A stretch of DNA of 64,000 nt from JACPDH01 sp041671505 (GCA_041671505.1 JBAZBK010000023.1:1-64000), one strand, 5' to 3'. Positions 1-8,879 are shown, counted from the first letter of the stretch. Made by a program: numbers and translations. The notes: generated by a model not told the origin, from the letters alone.

Positions 1-1327
1 TCACGGGAAGGAGAACGACGAAGGCCTGGCCGATCTGGCGGTAAAGCCCCGCCTTGCGGATCTCCTCGATGAAGATCGCATCGGCTTCCTGCAGCACGCG
101 CACCTTCTCTTCGGTGACCTCTCCCATGATGCGGACCGCGAGCCCGGGGCCGGGGAACGGGTGGCGCCAGACGAATTCCTCCTCGAGGCCGAGCTCGACG
201 CCTAACCGACGCACCTCGTCCTTGAAGAGCTCGCGCAGCGGCTCGATGAGCTTGAGCCCCATCTTCTCCGGGAGCCCGCCGACGTTGTGATGCGTCTTGA
301 TGACGGCCGACGGGCCGCGGACCGAAACTGATTCGATGACGTCGGGATAGAGGGTTCCCTGCACGAGGAACTCCACGCCTTCGATCTTCTTCGCCTCTTC
401 CTCGAAGATCACGATGAACTCGTTGCCGATCTTCTTCCGCTTGAGCTCGGGGTCCGAGATACCGGCGAGCGCGTCGTAGAAGCGCCGGCGCCCGTCGACG
501 GCGATGATGTGCATGCCGAGGCCGTCGCTGAGCTTCGACATCACCTGGATCGCCTCGTCTTTGCGGAGAACGCCGTTGTCGACGAACACCGCCGTCAGCT
601 GATCTCCGATCGCCTCGGAGACCAGGAGCGCCGCAACCGACGAGTCGACGCCGCCGCTCACCGCGGCGATCACGCGACGGTCGCCGACGAGCTGTCGGAT
701 CTCTTCGACCTTCTGCTTGCGGAAGTTGCCGATGTCCCACGACGGCGAGCAGCCGGCGAACTCGAAGAGGAAGTTCGCGAGGATTCGCGTGCCGTGCTCG
801 GTGTGCGTGACCTCGGGGTGGAACTGGATGCCGACGCACTTGTAGTCGAAGCTCTCGAACGCGCAGATCTCGGCGTTCTCCGAGCGTGCGAGGATCGTCC
901 AGCCGGGAGGCTCCTTGCGCACCTTGTCGCCGTGGCTCATCCAGACCGTCTGCTTCTCCGGCGTCTCACGGAAGATCGAGCCGCGGACCGTCTCGATCGA
1001 CGCGCGGCCGTACTCGCGCTCGGGCGCGGCTTCGACCTCGCCACCGAGGAAGTAGGCCGTCAGCTGCATGCCGTAGCAGATGCCGAGGATTGGAATCCCG
1101 AGGTCGAAGATCTCGCGGTGAGGATGCGGCGCGTTCTCGCCGTAGACCGACTGCGGGCCGCCCGAGAGAATGATCGCCTTCGGCGCGAGCTCGCGGATTT
1201 TCGCGATCGAAAGATCGAACGGATGGATCTCGGAGTAGACCTTCAGCTCGCGCACGCGTCGCGCGATGAGCTGGGTGTACTGCGACCCGAAATCGAGAAC
1301 GAGAACGGTTTCTGCTGGATGGATCAC
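1..1327 (-). CDS. guaA: GMP synthase (glutamine-hydrolysing), partial
   Basis: Cytosolic enzyme that amidates XMP to GMP using ammonia released from glutamine, the last step of GMP synthesis. The visible 442 codons cover the class-I glutamine amidotransferase (nucleophile motif GICYGM near residue 83, then an HPE triad element), the ATP-pyrophosphatase domain (P-loop SGGVDSS near residue 225) and the beginning of the dimerisation domain. About 70 C-terminal residues lie beyond the left edge. I start it at a GTG (1327) giving MIHPAETVLVLDFG, because GGGAG sits 7 nt upstream and the family N-terminus fits. A TACAAT -10-like box lies 33 nt upstream at 1361-1366. Identification is secure. Confidence 0.96.
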   Translation of the reverse strand, partial: MIHPAETVLVLDFGSQYTQLIARRVRELKVYSEIHPFDLSIAKIRELAPKAIILSGGPQSVYGENAPHPHREIFDLGIPILGICYGMQLTAYFLGGEVEAAPEREYGRASIETVRGSIFRETPEKQTVWMSHGDKVRKEPPGWTILARSENAEICAFESFDYKCVGIQFHPEVTHTEHGTRILANFLFEFAGCSPSWDIGNFRKQKVEEIRQLVGDRRVIAAVSGGVDSSVAALLVSEAIGDQLTAVFVDNGVLRKDEAIQVMSKLSDGLGMHIIAVDGRRRFYDALAGISDPELKRKKIGNEFIVIFEEEAKKIEGVEFLVQGTLYPDVIESVSVRGPSAVIKTHHNVGGLPEKMGLKLIEPLRELFKDEVRRLGVELGLEEEFVWRHPFPGPGLAVRIMGEVTEEKVRVLQEADAIFIEEIRKAGLYRQIGQAFVVLLPV

Positions 1328-1370
1328 GCGAGAGCTCCCGGGCGGCGGTTGGTGCGGGGGATTGTATAGA

Positions 1371-1647
1371 AAAGCAGGCGAAAGGCGAGAGGCGAGAGGC
1401 GATGAGGCCGAAGACGAAAGGCGATGAGGCAAGAGGCGATGAGCAGGCTGTCGTAGCGCCCGCGGCCCGCGGGCAGGCTCGGCGGCGTCTCGCCGGCGAG
1501 CAAGTCTCGACTCGGCCTCGCGGGCGGGACTCCCTCGAGGTTGCCGGCGAGACGCCGGCGCTACGAAACGCGTCGGGGCGCCGACTCGCGCCGGCGCCCC
1601 GATCTCATTGGCCTGCTTATCGCCTCTCGCCTATCGCCTCTCGCCTT
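1371..1647. repeat. Heptamer inverted-repeat cassette, type A with nested GC-rich arms
   Basis: The left arm (about 1375-1448) is built from 7-bp units such as GCGAGAG, GCGAAAG and GCGATGA, and the complementary right arm is at 1611-1647. Inside, TCGTAGCGCC (1451-1460) pairs with GGCGCTACGA (1557-1566), and GGCGTCTCGCCGGC (from 1484) pairs with GCCGGCGAGACGCC (from 1543). The right arm ends directly against the stop codon of the prolyl oligopeptidase gene. Confidence 0.85.
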
Positions 1648-3795
1648 CTACTTGCCGAACCCTCTCGGCAACTTCATCCCGAGGTTCGCGCAGAGGAACG
1701 ACCACTGGTCGGTCGTCTCTTCGAGGCGCTTGGAGAGCGGCTTGCCTCCGCCGTGGCCGGCGCGGGTCTCGATCCTGATCAGGACCGGCGCGGGGCCTGC
1801 CTGCGCGGACTGGAGCGCGGCGGCGTATTTGAAGCTGTGCCCCGGAACGACGCGGTCGTCGGTGTCTCCCGTGGTGACGAGAGTCGCCGGGTACTTCGTT
1901 CCCTTCTTCACGTTGTGGTACGGCGAGTAGGCGAGGAGCGCCTTGAACTGCGCGGGATCGTCGGAGGAGCCGTAGTCATCGACCCACGACTTGCCCGAGG
2001 TGAAGTTGTGGAAGCGGAGCATGTCCATCACGCCGACGGCGGGAAGGGCAGCGCCGAAGAGGTCGGGGCGCTGGTTCACGACGGCGCCGACGAGCAGCCC
2101 GCCGTTCGAGCCTCCCATCACCGCAAGCTTCGACGGCGAGGTGTACCTGGTGCGGACCAGCCATTCACCTGCCGCGATGAAATCGTCGAAGACGTTCTGC
2201 TTGTGAAGCTTCGTTCCTGCGTCGTGCCACTCGCGGCCGTACTCGCCTCCGCCGCGGAGGTTCGCCACCGCGAAGACGCCTCCCATTTGCATGAAGACGA
2301 TGCGCGAGGCCGAGAAGACCGGGGTCTGCGAGATGTTGAAGCCGCCGTAGCCGTAGAGGAGCGTCGGGTTCGTGCCGTCGAGCTTCGTCCCCTTTCGGTA
2401 CGCGAGGAACATCGGCACGCGCGTTCCGTCCTTCGACTGGAAGAAGACCTGCTTCGTCTCGAACTGCTTCGGATCGAACGCGACCTTCGACTGGAAGATC
2501 TCGCGCCGCTCGCCGGTGGCGACGTCGAAGCGATAGACCGTCGGGGGAGTCGTCATGCTCTGGAAGGTGAAGAAGGTCTCGGGGTCGCCCGGCTTTCCTT
2601 CGAAGCCGCTCGCGACGCCGATGCCGGGAAGTTCGACGGGGTGGACGGTCGTGCCGTCGCGGCTCACCATCCTCACGGCGCTCTTCGCATCCTCGAGGTA
2701 CTCGACGACGAACATGTCGCCGACGAGCGACGCATCAGTCATCGTTCCACGCCCCTCGGGGACGATCTCCTTCCATTGCTCGCGCTCGGGGTTCTTCACG
2801 TCGATCGCGACGACCCGCCCGCGCGGCGCGCCGTCGTCGGTCTTGAAGTAGAAGACGCTGTCGTCGTTGCCGAGGAAGCTGTACTCGTACTTGAAGTCCT
2901 TCACCAGCTCCGTGAAGCCGGCAAAAGGATTGGTCAGGTCGCGGTACCAGACCTGGTAGATCGGATAGGTCGTCACGGAGACCGTCACGACGAGCCAGCG
3001 CCCGTCCTCGGTGACCTTCGGCGAGAAGTCCCAGTCGGGTTGGTCGTGAAATGAGAGGACGAGCACGTCGTCCGACTGCGCCGTGCCGAGGCGGTGGTAG
3101 TAGAGCGTGTTGTTCTGCGCGAGCTTCTGATACGCCTCGCCCGCGGCGGGCTGCGGATAGCGGCCGTAGAAGAAGCCCATGTTGTCCGCGGTCCACTCGG
3201 GGTTGGAGAACTTGATCCAGCGGATCTCGTCGGGGAGGAGCGCGCCGCTGTCGATGTCCATGACGCGCCAGAGCTGCCAGTCGGAGCCCGCCTCGCTCGT
3301 GCCGAAGGCGATGTACTTTCCGTCGCGGCTCACCGAGGTGCCGGTGAGGGCGACCGTGCCGTCCTTCGAGAGGGTGTTAGGGTCGATCAGCACGCGCGGC
3401 GCATCGGCGAGCGCCTTCTGGACGTAGAGCACGTCCTGGTTCTGGAGCCCGCTGTTCTTCCTGAAGAAGTAGCGGCCCCCTTCTTTCGCGGGAGTCGAGT
3501 ACTTCTCGAAGTTCCAGAGCGCCTTGAGCTGGCGGCGAATCGCCTCGCGCTGCGGGATCGCCTCGAGGTAGCGGAAAGTGACCTCGTTCTCGGCGGCGAC
3601 CCAGTCGGCGACGTCCTTCGAGACGCGGACGTCGTCCTCGAGCCAGCGGTACGGGTCGTCGACTTTCGTGCCGTGGTAGTCGTCGACGTGGGCCTGTGTG
3701 CGTGTCTCGGGGTAGTGAACCGATGGCTGGTCGCCGGCAAGGAGCGGCATGGTGACCAGGGCGAGTGCGGCGATCGAAGTAGAGAGAATCTTCAT
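1648..3795 (-). CDS. Secreted prolyl oligopeptidase family serine peptidase (S9A)
   Basis: Cleaves short peptides after proline, probably in the periplasm. The 715-residue product has a signal peptide (basic start, then LALVTMPLLAG), an N-terminal seven-bladed propeller region with the family opening (YRWLEDD near residue 50) and a C-terminal alpha/beta-hydrolase domain. The catalytic serine lies in GGSNGG near residue 560, the aspartate in DTDDRVV near 650 and the histidine in AGHGGG near 685. Length matches S9A enzymes. GGAGG lies 5 nt before the ATG. It stands alone between two repeat-bearing gaps. S9A members often lack signal peptides, so export is the notable point. Confidence 0.94.
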   Translation of the reverse strand: MKILSTSIAALALVTMPLLAGDQPSVHYPETRTQAHVDDYHGTKVDDPYRWLEDDVRVSKDVADWVAAENEVTFRYLEAIPQREAIRRQLKALWNFEKYSTPAKEGGRYFFRKNSGLQNQDVLYVQKALADAPRVLIDPNTLSKDGTVALTGTSVSRDGKYIAFGTSEAGSDWQLWRVMDIDSGALLPDEIRWIKFSNPEWTADNMGFFYGRYPQPAAGEAYQKLAQNNTLYYHRLGTAQSDDVLVLSFHDQPDWDFSPKVTEDGRWLVVTVSVTTYPIYQVWYRDLTNPFAGFTELVKDFKYEYSFLGNDDSVFYFKTDDGAPRGRVVAIDVKNPEREQWKEIVPEGRGTMTDASLVGDMFVVEYLEDAKSAVRMVSRDGTTVHPVELPGIGVASGFEGKPGDPETFFTFQSMTTPPTVYRFDVATGERREIFQSKVAFDPKQFETKQVFFQSKDGTRVPMFLAYRKGTKLDGTNPTLLYGYGGFNISQTPVFSASRIVFMQMGGVFAVANLRGGGEYGREWHDAGTKLHKQNVFDDFIAAGEWLVRTRYTSPSKLAVMGGSNGGLLVGAVVNQRPDLFGAALPAVGVMDMLRFHNFTSGKSWVDDYGSSDDPAQFKALLAYSPYHNVKKGTKYPATLVTTGDTDDRVVPGHSFKYAAALQSAQAGPAPVLIRIETRAGHGGGKPLSKRLEETTDQWSFLCANLGMKLPRGFGK

Positions 3796-3999
3796 GCGAG
3801 CCTCCGAGGTGATCTGCGGCCTTCCGGAAAGCGGAGAGCGACTCGTCGCAGGTTATGGTTTCGAGACGTCGGGGCCCATGCCGGGGATCACAGGTCGATG
3901 TGCCGCGGCGGGTGATCTGGGGAGCGCTGCGCCGCCGCGAGCGCTTCGCCAGCGTTCTTCATGCCAGCCGACCTGACCGCGGTCGCCTGACTCCTGCGC

Positions 4000-4034
4000 C
4001 TGCTCATCGCCTCTCGCCTCTCGCCTTTCGCCTC
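4000..4034. repeat. Solo type A heptamer arm
   Basis: A single right-hand arm (GCCTGCTCATCGCC followed by CTCGCCT-type heptamers) lies upstream of cstA. I see no matching left arm in the 200 nt before it, so it cannot form the usual hairpin by itself. Confidence 0.75.
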
Positions 4035-4060
4035 CGTTTCAGTTTGAATTGCCCTTACCT

Positions 4061-5722
4061 ATGAATCTCGCACTGCTCGCGCTGCTCTTTCTCGGCGTTC
4101 TCGGCACCGGTTACGTGCTCTACGGGCGATGGGTCGAACGGCAGTTCGCGCTCGACGATGCGCGCTCGACGCCTGCAAACGTCGTCAACGACGGGGTCGA
4201 CTTCGTGCCGACGAAGCCGTTCTATCTCTTCGGCCAGCACTTCTCGGCAATCGCCGCGGCGGGTCCGATCGCCGGGCCGATCATCGCGTGCCAGGCGTTC
4301 GGATGGCTTCCGTGCCTTCTGTGGATCCTGCTGGGTGTCATCCTGATCGGAGCAGTGCACGACTTCTCCGCGCTCGCGGCATCGGTGCGGCACGGCGCGC
4401 GCTCCGTCGCGGAGATCACGCGCGAGCACCTCGGTACGCGCGCGGGCTTCGCGATGATGGCGTTCATCTGGATCGCGCTGATCTACGTCGTCGTCGCCTT
4501 CGCCGACATCACGGCGGCGAGCTTCGTCGGAAAGACCGAGGAGCTCGAAGGGGCAAGCTTCGCGTTCAACCCGGGAGGAGCAGTCGCCGCGGCGAGTGTG
4601 ATGTACCTCCTGCTCTCACTCGTCATGGGGCTCGTCGAGCGCTTCCTCAAGCCCCCGCTCTGGCTTCAGACGATCATCTTCGTTCCCGCGGCCTTCGGCG
4701 TGGTCTGGGTCGGCACGAAGATCTCGACGCTTCTGATCATGGACGCGAAGTCGTGGGGGATTCTCATCCTCGTCTACTGCGCCGTCGCTTCGGTCGTTCC
4801 CGTCTGGCTGCTCCTGCAGCCGCGCGGCTACCTCGGCGGATTCATCCTCTACACCGCGCTCGCGCTCGGCGTGGTCGGTGTCTTCTTCGGCGGCTACGAC
4901 GTGCAGCAGCCGGCGTTCAAGGGCTTCGACATCGGCGGGATGACGGGGACGCTCTTCCCCTTCCTCTTCGTCACGATCGCGTGCGGTGCCTGTTCCGGCT
5001 TCCACGGGCTCGTCTGCTCGGGGACGACCTCGAAGCAGGTCGAGCGCGAATCGCACATCCGCCCCGTCGGCTATGGCGCGATGCTCGCGGAAGGCTTCGT
5101 CGCGTTCATCGCGCTCGTCACTGTGATGATCATGTCGAGCGAGCAGCTCAAGGGGCTCAAGCCGGGGACGATCTACGGAAACGGGATCGGCGAGTTCCTG
5201 ACTCTGATCATCGGCGAGGAGCATCGCAACTTCGCGATCACCTTCGGCGCGATGGCATTCTCGACCTTCGTGTTCGACACGCTCGACGTCTCGACGCGGC
5301 TGGGACGCTACATCCTGCAGGAGCTCTTCGGCTGGCGGACGAAGCTGGGCGCTGCGGTCGCCACGATCGCCACCGTCGTGATTCCGATCTGGTTCATCGT
5401 CTACGCGAAGGAAGGAAGCTGGGTTCGCTTCTGGACTCTCTTCGGCGCGTCGAACCAGCTGCTCGCGGCGCTCACGCTGCTCGCGATCTCGGTCTGGCTC
5501 CACAAGGCGCGGAAGCGGATCGCCTTCACGCTGCTGCCGATGGCATTCGTGCTGACGATCACGCTATGGGCGCTCGGGAGGATCGCGTACCAGACGTTCG
5601 AGCTCTCGAAGGGCCTCGACGTGCAGCTCGCAAACTCGGTCGCAGCGTCGCTACTGATCGGGCTCGCGCTCTTCCTCGTCGTGAGCGCGCTGCTCAAGCT
5701 TCGAGAGCCGCTGCCGGGCTGA
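4061..5722 (+). CDS. cstA: CstA-family carbon starvation / peptide-pyruvate transporter
   Basis: Integral membrane transporter of the CstA family, whose characterised members take up peptides or pyruvate during carbon limitation. The product of about 553 residues is hydrophobic throughout with some 14-16 predicted membrane segments. Conserved stretches include NDGVDFVPT near residue 45, GHFSAIA-like FGQHFSAIAAAGPIAGP near 60, and CSGFHGLVCSGTTSKQ near 315. It is shorter than E. coli CstA (701 aa), like the compact members of the family. I chose ATG 4061; an in-frame TTG at 4049 adds only four residues. Neither has a clear ribosome-binding site. It converges with the next gene across 15 nt. 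Confidence 0.93.
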   Translation: MNLALLALLFLGVLGTGYVLYGRWVERQFALDDARSTPANVVNDGVDFVPTKPFYLFGQHFSAIAAAGPIAGPIIACQAFGWLPCLLWILLGVILIGAVHDFSALAASVRHGARSVAEITREHLGTRAGFAMMAFIWIALIYVVVAFADITAASFVGKTEELEGASFAFNPGGAVAAASVMYLLLSLVMGLVERFLKPPLWLQTIIFVPAAFGVVWVGTKISTLLIMDAKSWGILILVYCAVASVVPVWLLLQPRGYLGGFILYTALALGVVGVFFGGYDVQQPAFKGFDIGGMTGTLFPFLFVTIACGACSGFHGLVCSGTTSKQVERESHIRPVGYGAMLAEGFVAFIALVTVMIMSSEQLKGLKPGTIYGNGIGEFLTLIIGEEHRNFAITFGAMAFSTFVFDTLDVSTRLGRYILQELFGWRTKLGAAVATIATVVIPIWFIVYAKEGSWVRFWTLFGASNQLLAALTLLAISVWLHKARKRIAFTLLPMAFVLTITLWALGRIAYQTFELSKGLDVQLANSVAASLLIGLALFLVVSALLKLREPLPG

Positions 5723-5737
5723 GGCCGCGCGCAGAGC

Positions 5738-6118
5738 TCAGGCGTGATTGTCGAGCGCGGTGTCGACGAGCCACCGCTTCGCGTCGTCGATCGCTTCGAA
5801 TCCCCGGAGGCTCCGGCCGGAGAGATGGTTGATTACGCGGACCAGCAGCGAAAGATGCCCGAGTCCGACGACGGCGCTGGCTCTGACGTACGGCTTCGTC
5901 TCTCGAAGCATGTGGACGAGGCTGCGCATCGCGTCGGGGCTATAGCCGATCCCCGCGGCGAGCGTGATCATCAGCACCGAGTGTGTCGGCTGACTCACGA
6001 CCCAATCGCTCGTCACCCGGAGGCGCTGGAGAAATTCCTCCGGCGTGCAGCCCCGGTAATCGGCGATCGCGATCTCGACGCCGTCGATCGATTCGAAGGT
6101 CAGATGGTTCGTGTTCAC
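5738..6118 (-). CDS. Hypothetical STAS/SpoIIAA-like small protein
   Basis: A 126-residue soluble protein starting at GTG 6118. The pattern (DGVEIAIADYRGCTPEEFLQRL, then a hydrophobic strand, an amphipathic helix and VRASAVVGLG) resembles the small STAS-like proteins annotated near SpoIIAA, but I see no diagnostic phosphorylation motif. A TATGAT box at 6139-6144 (read on this strand) could serve as its -10, giving a leader of about 20 nt. It diverges from the flavin reductase gene. Function is unknown; the coding call rests on ORF quality and codon use. Confidence 0.7.
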   Translation of the reverse strand: MNTNHLTFESIDGVEIAIADYRGCTPEEFLQRLRVTSDWVVSQPTHSVLMITLAAGIGYSPDAMRSLVHMLRETKPYVRASAVVGLGHLSLLVRVINHLSGRSLRGFEAIDDAKRWLVDTALDNHA

Positions 6119-6219
6119 GTCGTACGGGGCCCGGACGGATCATACTTCTTCCTGAAGCGGTGGCGCAGCCGCCGAACGGAGAGTATCGCTCGCCTGGTAA
6201 GGCGGTGCGGAGGAAGGCG

Positions 6220-6831
6220 ATGGAAATCGATCTGAACCAGTTGTCGACACGCGAGCGGTACGCATGGATGACCGCGGCGATTCTCCCGCGACCCATCGCC
6301 TTCGTCTCCTCGCTCTCAGTGGACGGCGTCGTGAATCTCGCGCCGTTCTCTTACTTCAACGGCGTGTCGTCCTCGCCGCCGGTGCTGTCGGTCGCGGTCG
6401 GCCCGAAGCGCGGCGGCGTGCAGAAGGACACGATCCGGAACGTCGAGGCGACGGGCGAGCTCGTCGTAAACATCGTGCCGCGCCGCATCGCCGAGGCGAT
6501 GGTGAAGACCTCGGGGGACTACGGCCCCGAGGTGAGCGAGTTCGACGTCTCGGGCCTTACTCGCGTGCCGTCGCAGCGTGTCCGCCCACCACGCGTCGGT
6601 GAATGCCCGATCGCGTTCGAGTGCAGATGCATCCAGGTGGTGAAGGTTGGGCCGCCCGAGCTGACGACCTCGCTCATTCTCGCGGAGGTCGTGCTGCTGC
6701 ACGCCGTCGACGCCGCGCTCACGGAGGGTCGGGTCGATCCGCGCAAGGTCGACCCGGTCGCGCGCCTCGGCGGGACGCAGTACGCGACGCTGGGCGAGGT
6801 TTGGGAGATCGAGCGGCCGGATGGGAATTGA
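6220..6831 (+). CDS. Flavin reductase-like (DIM6/NTAB) FMN-binding protein
   Basis: A 203-residue split-barrel FMN-binding protein of the flavin reductase-like family, which reduces or binds flavin and often supplies partner monooxygenases. Family signatures are the opening RYAWMTAAILPRPIAFVSS, then NLAPFSYFNGVSSSPP and the later GGTQYATLGE. The start at ATG 6220 is preceded by GGAGGAAGG at good spacing; longer upstream readings are artefacts. Its stop codon TGA (6829-6831) is formed by the first type B heptamer of the adjoining repeat arm. Confidence 0.9.
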   Translation: MEIDLNQLSTRERYAWMTAAILPRPIAFVSSLSVDGVVNLAPFSYFNGVSSSPPVLSVAVGPKRGGVQKDTIRNVEATGELVVNIVPRRIAEAMVKTSGDYGPEVSEFDVSGLTRVPSQRVRPPRVGECPIAFECRCIQVVKVGPPELTTSLILAEVVLLHAVDAALTEGRVDPRKVDPVARLGGTQYATLGEVWEIERPDGN

Positions 6832-6973
6832 AAATTGAAAATTGAAAATTGAAAAACTGGAAGTTGCGAAGATCGGTGTCGGCAGGATGCGATCGTCACG
6901 AGTGCATCGGAGGAACTGTGTCGCGAAGGAGAGGCGGCCTCTCTTTCAATTTTCAATTTTCAATTTTCAATTC
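6824..6973. repeat. Heptamer inverted-repeat cassette, type B
   Basis: The left arm 6824-6855 is a run of GAAAATT units; the complementary right arm 6944-6973 reads TTTTCAA-type units. The core between them is about 88 nt. The left arm supplies the stop codon of the flavin reductase, and the right arm lies inside the reading frame of the next gene. Confidence 0.9.
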
Positions 6974-7897
6974 GCGGCGGCCGCGCTGCTCGCTCTTCTT
7001 ACGCTGCTCGCGCCGGCCGCCGACGCAAGCGTGACCCTCGAGGTCCGTGCCGGCGATGGGATGGAGCGTGTCGCGACGGCAATCCGCGCGGGTGATCCGC
7101 ATCGGTTCGATCCGGTGATGCGGCTCGTCGGCCTCGAGGAGGCGGGCGCGCCGGTGCTCGTGCTCGTCGCTCCGGAAAGCTCGCCCCTCGCGAAGCGGAC
7201 GCCGTCGTGGATCTCGGGCTACGCGGTGCCGGAGGAGAGCTTCATCGTCGTCTTCCCGCAGCGCGCGGTGCAGTACCCGATCGATGGAATGGAGGAGCTC
7301 CTCCGCCACGAGATGGCGCACGTGTTGCTCGCGCGCGCCGCGGGCGGGAAGGAGGTGCCGCGCTGGTTCAATGAGGGGGTCGCAACGGTCGCGGGCGGCA
7401 CGTGGAGCATCAGCGACCGCTCGATGGTCACGCTGACCCTGGCGCGGACCGGCGAGCTCTCGTTCGCGCGGGTCGAGGAGATGTTCGGCGAAGGCGAGCC
7501 GGCGGTCGGGCAGGCGTACGCGCTCTCGGGAGCGTTCGTGAACGACATGGTGCAGCGGGAAGGGCGCGACTCCATCGCCGGAGTTCTCACGCGTGTCCGT
7601 GCAGGCGCGCCGTTCGAATATGCATTCGTGCGTGTGACCGGCAAGCCGCTTCACCGCGCGGAGCAGCAGTTCTGGCGGCGCCGGAGCTTGTGGAACCGAT
7701 GGATTCCTCTCCTCACCAGCTCGCTCGTGCTCTGGGGCGCCATTACGCTGCTCGCGACGTGGGCCACCGCCGCGCGGATGCGCCGCGACCGCGCGCGGCT
7801 CGCAGCGATGGCGGCGGAGGATGCGCGCATCGATGCGCTCGCGCTCTCGGTCCTTGACGACGAAGGCCATCCGCCCGACGACGAGATCGTCAACTAG
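6887..7897 (+). CDS. Membrane-anchored peptidase MA-like zinc metallopeptidase
   Basis: Probable gluzincin-type metallopeptidase facing the periplasm. The catalytic motif is HEMAHVLL (HExxH), followed by RWFNEGVAT whose glutamate is placed like the third zinc ligand of peptidase MA-like proteins. A C-terminal membrane helix (IPLLTSSLVLWGAITLLATW) precedes a charged cytoplasmic tail. The N-terminus is unusual: the signal-peptide hydrophobic core begins with FQFSIFNFQF, which is translated type B repeat, then AAAALLALLTLLAPAADA. The start is uncertain. ATG 6887 gives a basic n-region; GGAGG at 6909-6913 leads to a GTG (6918) that is out of frame. Confidence 0.82.
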   Translation: MRSSRVHRRNCVAKERRPLFQFSIFNFQFAAAALLALLTLLAPAADASVTLEVRAGDGMERVATAIRAGDPHRFDPVMRLVGLEEAGAPVLVLVAPESSPLAKRTPSWISGYAVPEESFIVVFPQRAVQYPIDGMEELLRHEMAHVLLARAAGGKEVPRWFNEGVATVAGGTWSISDRSMVTLTLARTGELSFARVEEMFGEGEPAVGQAYALSGAFVNDMVQREGRDSIAGVLTRVRAGAPFEYAFVRVTGKPLHRAEQQFWRRRSLWNRWIPLLTSSLVLWGAITLLATWATAARMRRDRARLAAMAAEDARIDALALSVLDDEGHPPDDEIVN

Positions 7898-8049
7898 TTC
7901 AAAGCCGGGCGCTCATTGCGTCGCAAGCTAGGACGCCCTCGACTTCCTGCTCGCGTCGGGAGGACTGCGGCGGAAGATCTGAACCGCGAGGGACCACCTC
8001 GGCTGCACCGCCGGCACCAGCGCGTCGTACGCGGGAGCTGCCACGAAGC

Positions 8050-8098
8050 AGTACTCAGTACTCAGTACTCAGTACTCAGTACTCAGTACTCAGTACTC
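8050..8098. repeat. Tandem array of seven AGTACTC heptamers
   Basis: Seven perfect consecutive copies of AGTACTC, followed by AG and then the stop codon of the pcm-like gene at 8103-8105. Each unit holds the palindrome AGTACT, so the array is largely self-complementary. It is the only perfect tandem heptamer array in the window and has no second arm. Confidence 0.95.
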
Positions 8099-8102
8099 AG
8101 CA

Positions 8103-8867
8103 CTACGGTTTTCTCGCTTCCCCCGTCATCGGCACGAAGCGGACGCCGATGGTGCGGCGCTCGAGGACGCCTTTGTCGGTCTTCGTGATGATGACCATTT
8201 CCTGGTCCCACGAGCCGACGGGGATGACGAGCCGGCCGCCGACTTTCAGCTGGTCGACGAGCGGCTGCGGCACGTGCTCGGGGGCCGCGGTGACGATGAT
8301 CGCGTCGAACGGCGCCTTCTCGGGCCACCCCCGGTAGCCGTCGCCCGCGCGCACGTGGACGTTCGTGTAGCCGAGCTCCATCAGCAGCAGCTCGGCGCGC
8401 CGCGCGAGCTCCGAAAGGATCTCGATCGTGTCGACTTCCTTCACGAGCTCTGCGAGTACCGCGGCCTGGTAGCCGGAGCCGGTGCCGACCTCGAGCACCC
8501 GGTCGCCCGGCTGCAGGTCGAGCGCCTGCGTCATGTAGGCGACGATGTAGGGCTGCGAGATCGTCTGCCCCTCGCCGATCGGCAGCGGGCCGTCGCCATA
8601 CGCGTAACGTCTCTCGCTCTCGGGGACGAAGAGGTGGCGGGGGACTCTCTTCATCGCGGCGAGCACCTTCGGATCGTGGATGTCCCGGGCGGCCAGCTGG
8701 GTCTCGACCATGCGGCGCCGTTCTTCGGTCCACGCCGCGTCGTCCTTCGCACGGGCAGGGCTCTCGATCATCCGAGCCTCCTTCGCCCCGTCGCTCCGCA
8801 CGCCGCATCCCGAGGCGAGTGCCACGGCGAGCAGCGCGGGAGCGAGGGCGATTGCCGCAAGCTTCAT
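8103..8867 (-). CDS. pcm: Lipoprotein-type protein-L-isoaspartate O-methyltransferase
   Basis: SAM-dependent methyltransferase that starts repair of isoaspartyl residues in damaged proteins. The enzyme core is complete: VPRHLFVPES, the substrate loop GQTISQPYIVA, and SAM motif I LEVGTGSGYQAAVLAE near residue 140. The 254-residue form carries an N-terminal signal with a lipobox-like ASGC (cysteine 21), implying export and lipidation. ATG 8867 lies 6 nt after a TAGGAT box that overlaps the upstream gene's stop, so it may be leaderless. An internal Met at residue 33 would give a normal cytosolic enzyme. Family call is secure; localisation is not. Confidence 0.92.
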   Translation of the reverse strand: MKLAAIALAPALLAVALASGCGVRSDGAKEARMIESPARAKDDAAWTEERRRMVETQLAARDIHDPKVLAAMKRVPRHLFVPESERRYAYGDGPLPIGEGQTISQPYIVAYMTQALDLQPGDRVLEVGTGSGYQAAVLAELVKEVDTIEILSELARRAELLLMELGYTNVHVRAGDGYRGWPEKAPFDAIIVTAAPEHVPQPLVDQLKVGGRLVIPVGSWDQEMVIITKTDKGVLERRTIGVRFVPMTGEARKP

Positions 8868-8873
8868 TGCGCA

Positions 8874-8879
8874 ATCCTA
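8874..8879 (-). promoter_or_regulatory. -10 box TAGGAT, leaderless-type, for pcm
   Basis: Read on the minus strand, TAGGAT is followed by exactly 6 nt and the ATG of pcm, with no Shine-Dalgarno. Its first three bases are also the stop codon of the DUF4010 gene. Confidence 0.5.

Noticed and set aside
1402..3054. Long plus-strand ORF opposite the prolyl oligopeptidase
   Set aside because: It is the antisense shadow of a clear S9A gene; high GC gives long open antisense frames. The same applies to most long opposite-strand frames in the window.
6918..7034. GTG 6918 as the start of the MA-like peptidase
   Set aside because: It has a good ribosome-binding site but lies in a different frame and ends after about 39 codons.
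8050..8098. CRISPR-like array
   Set aside because: The repeats are 7 bp and directly contiguous with no spacers, and no cas gene is present.
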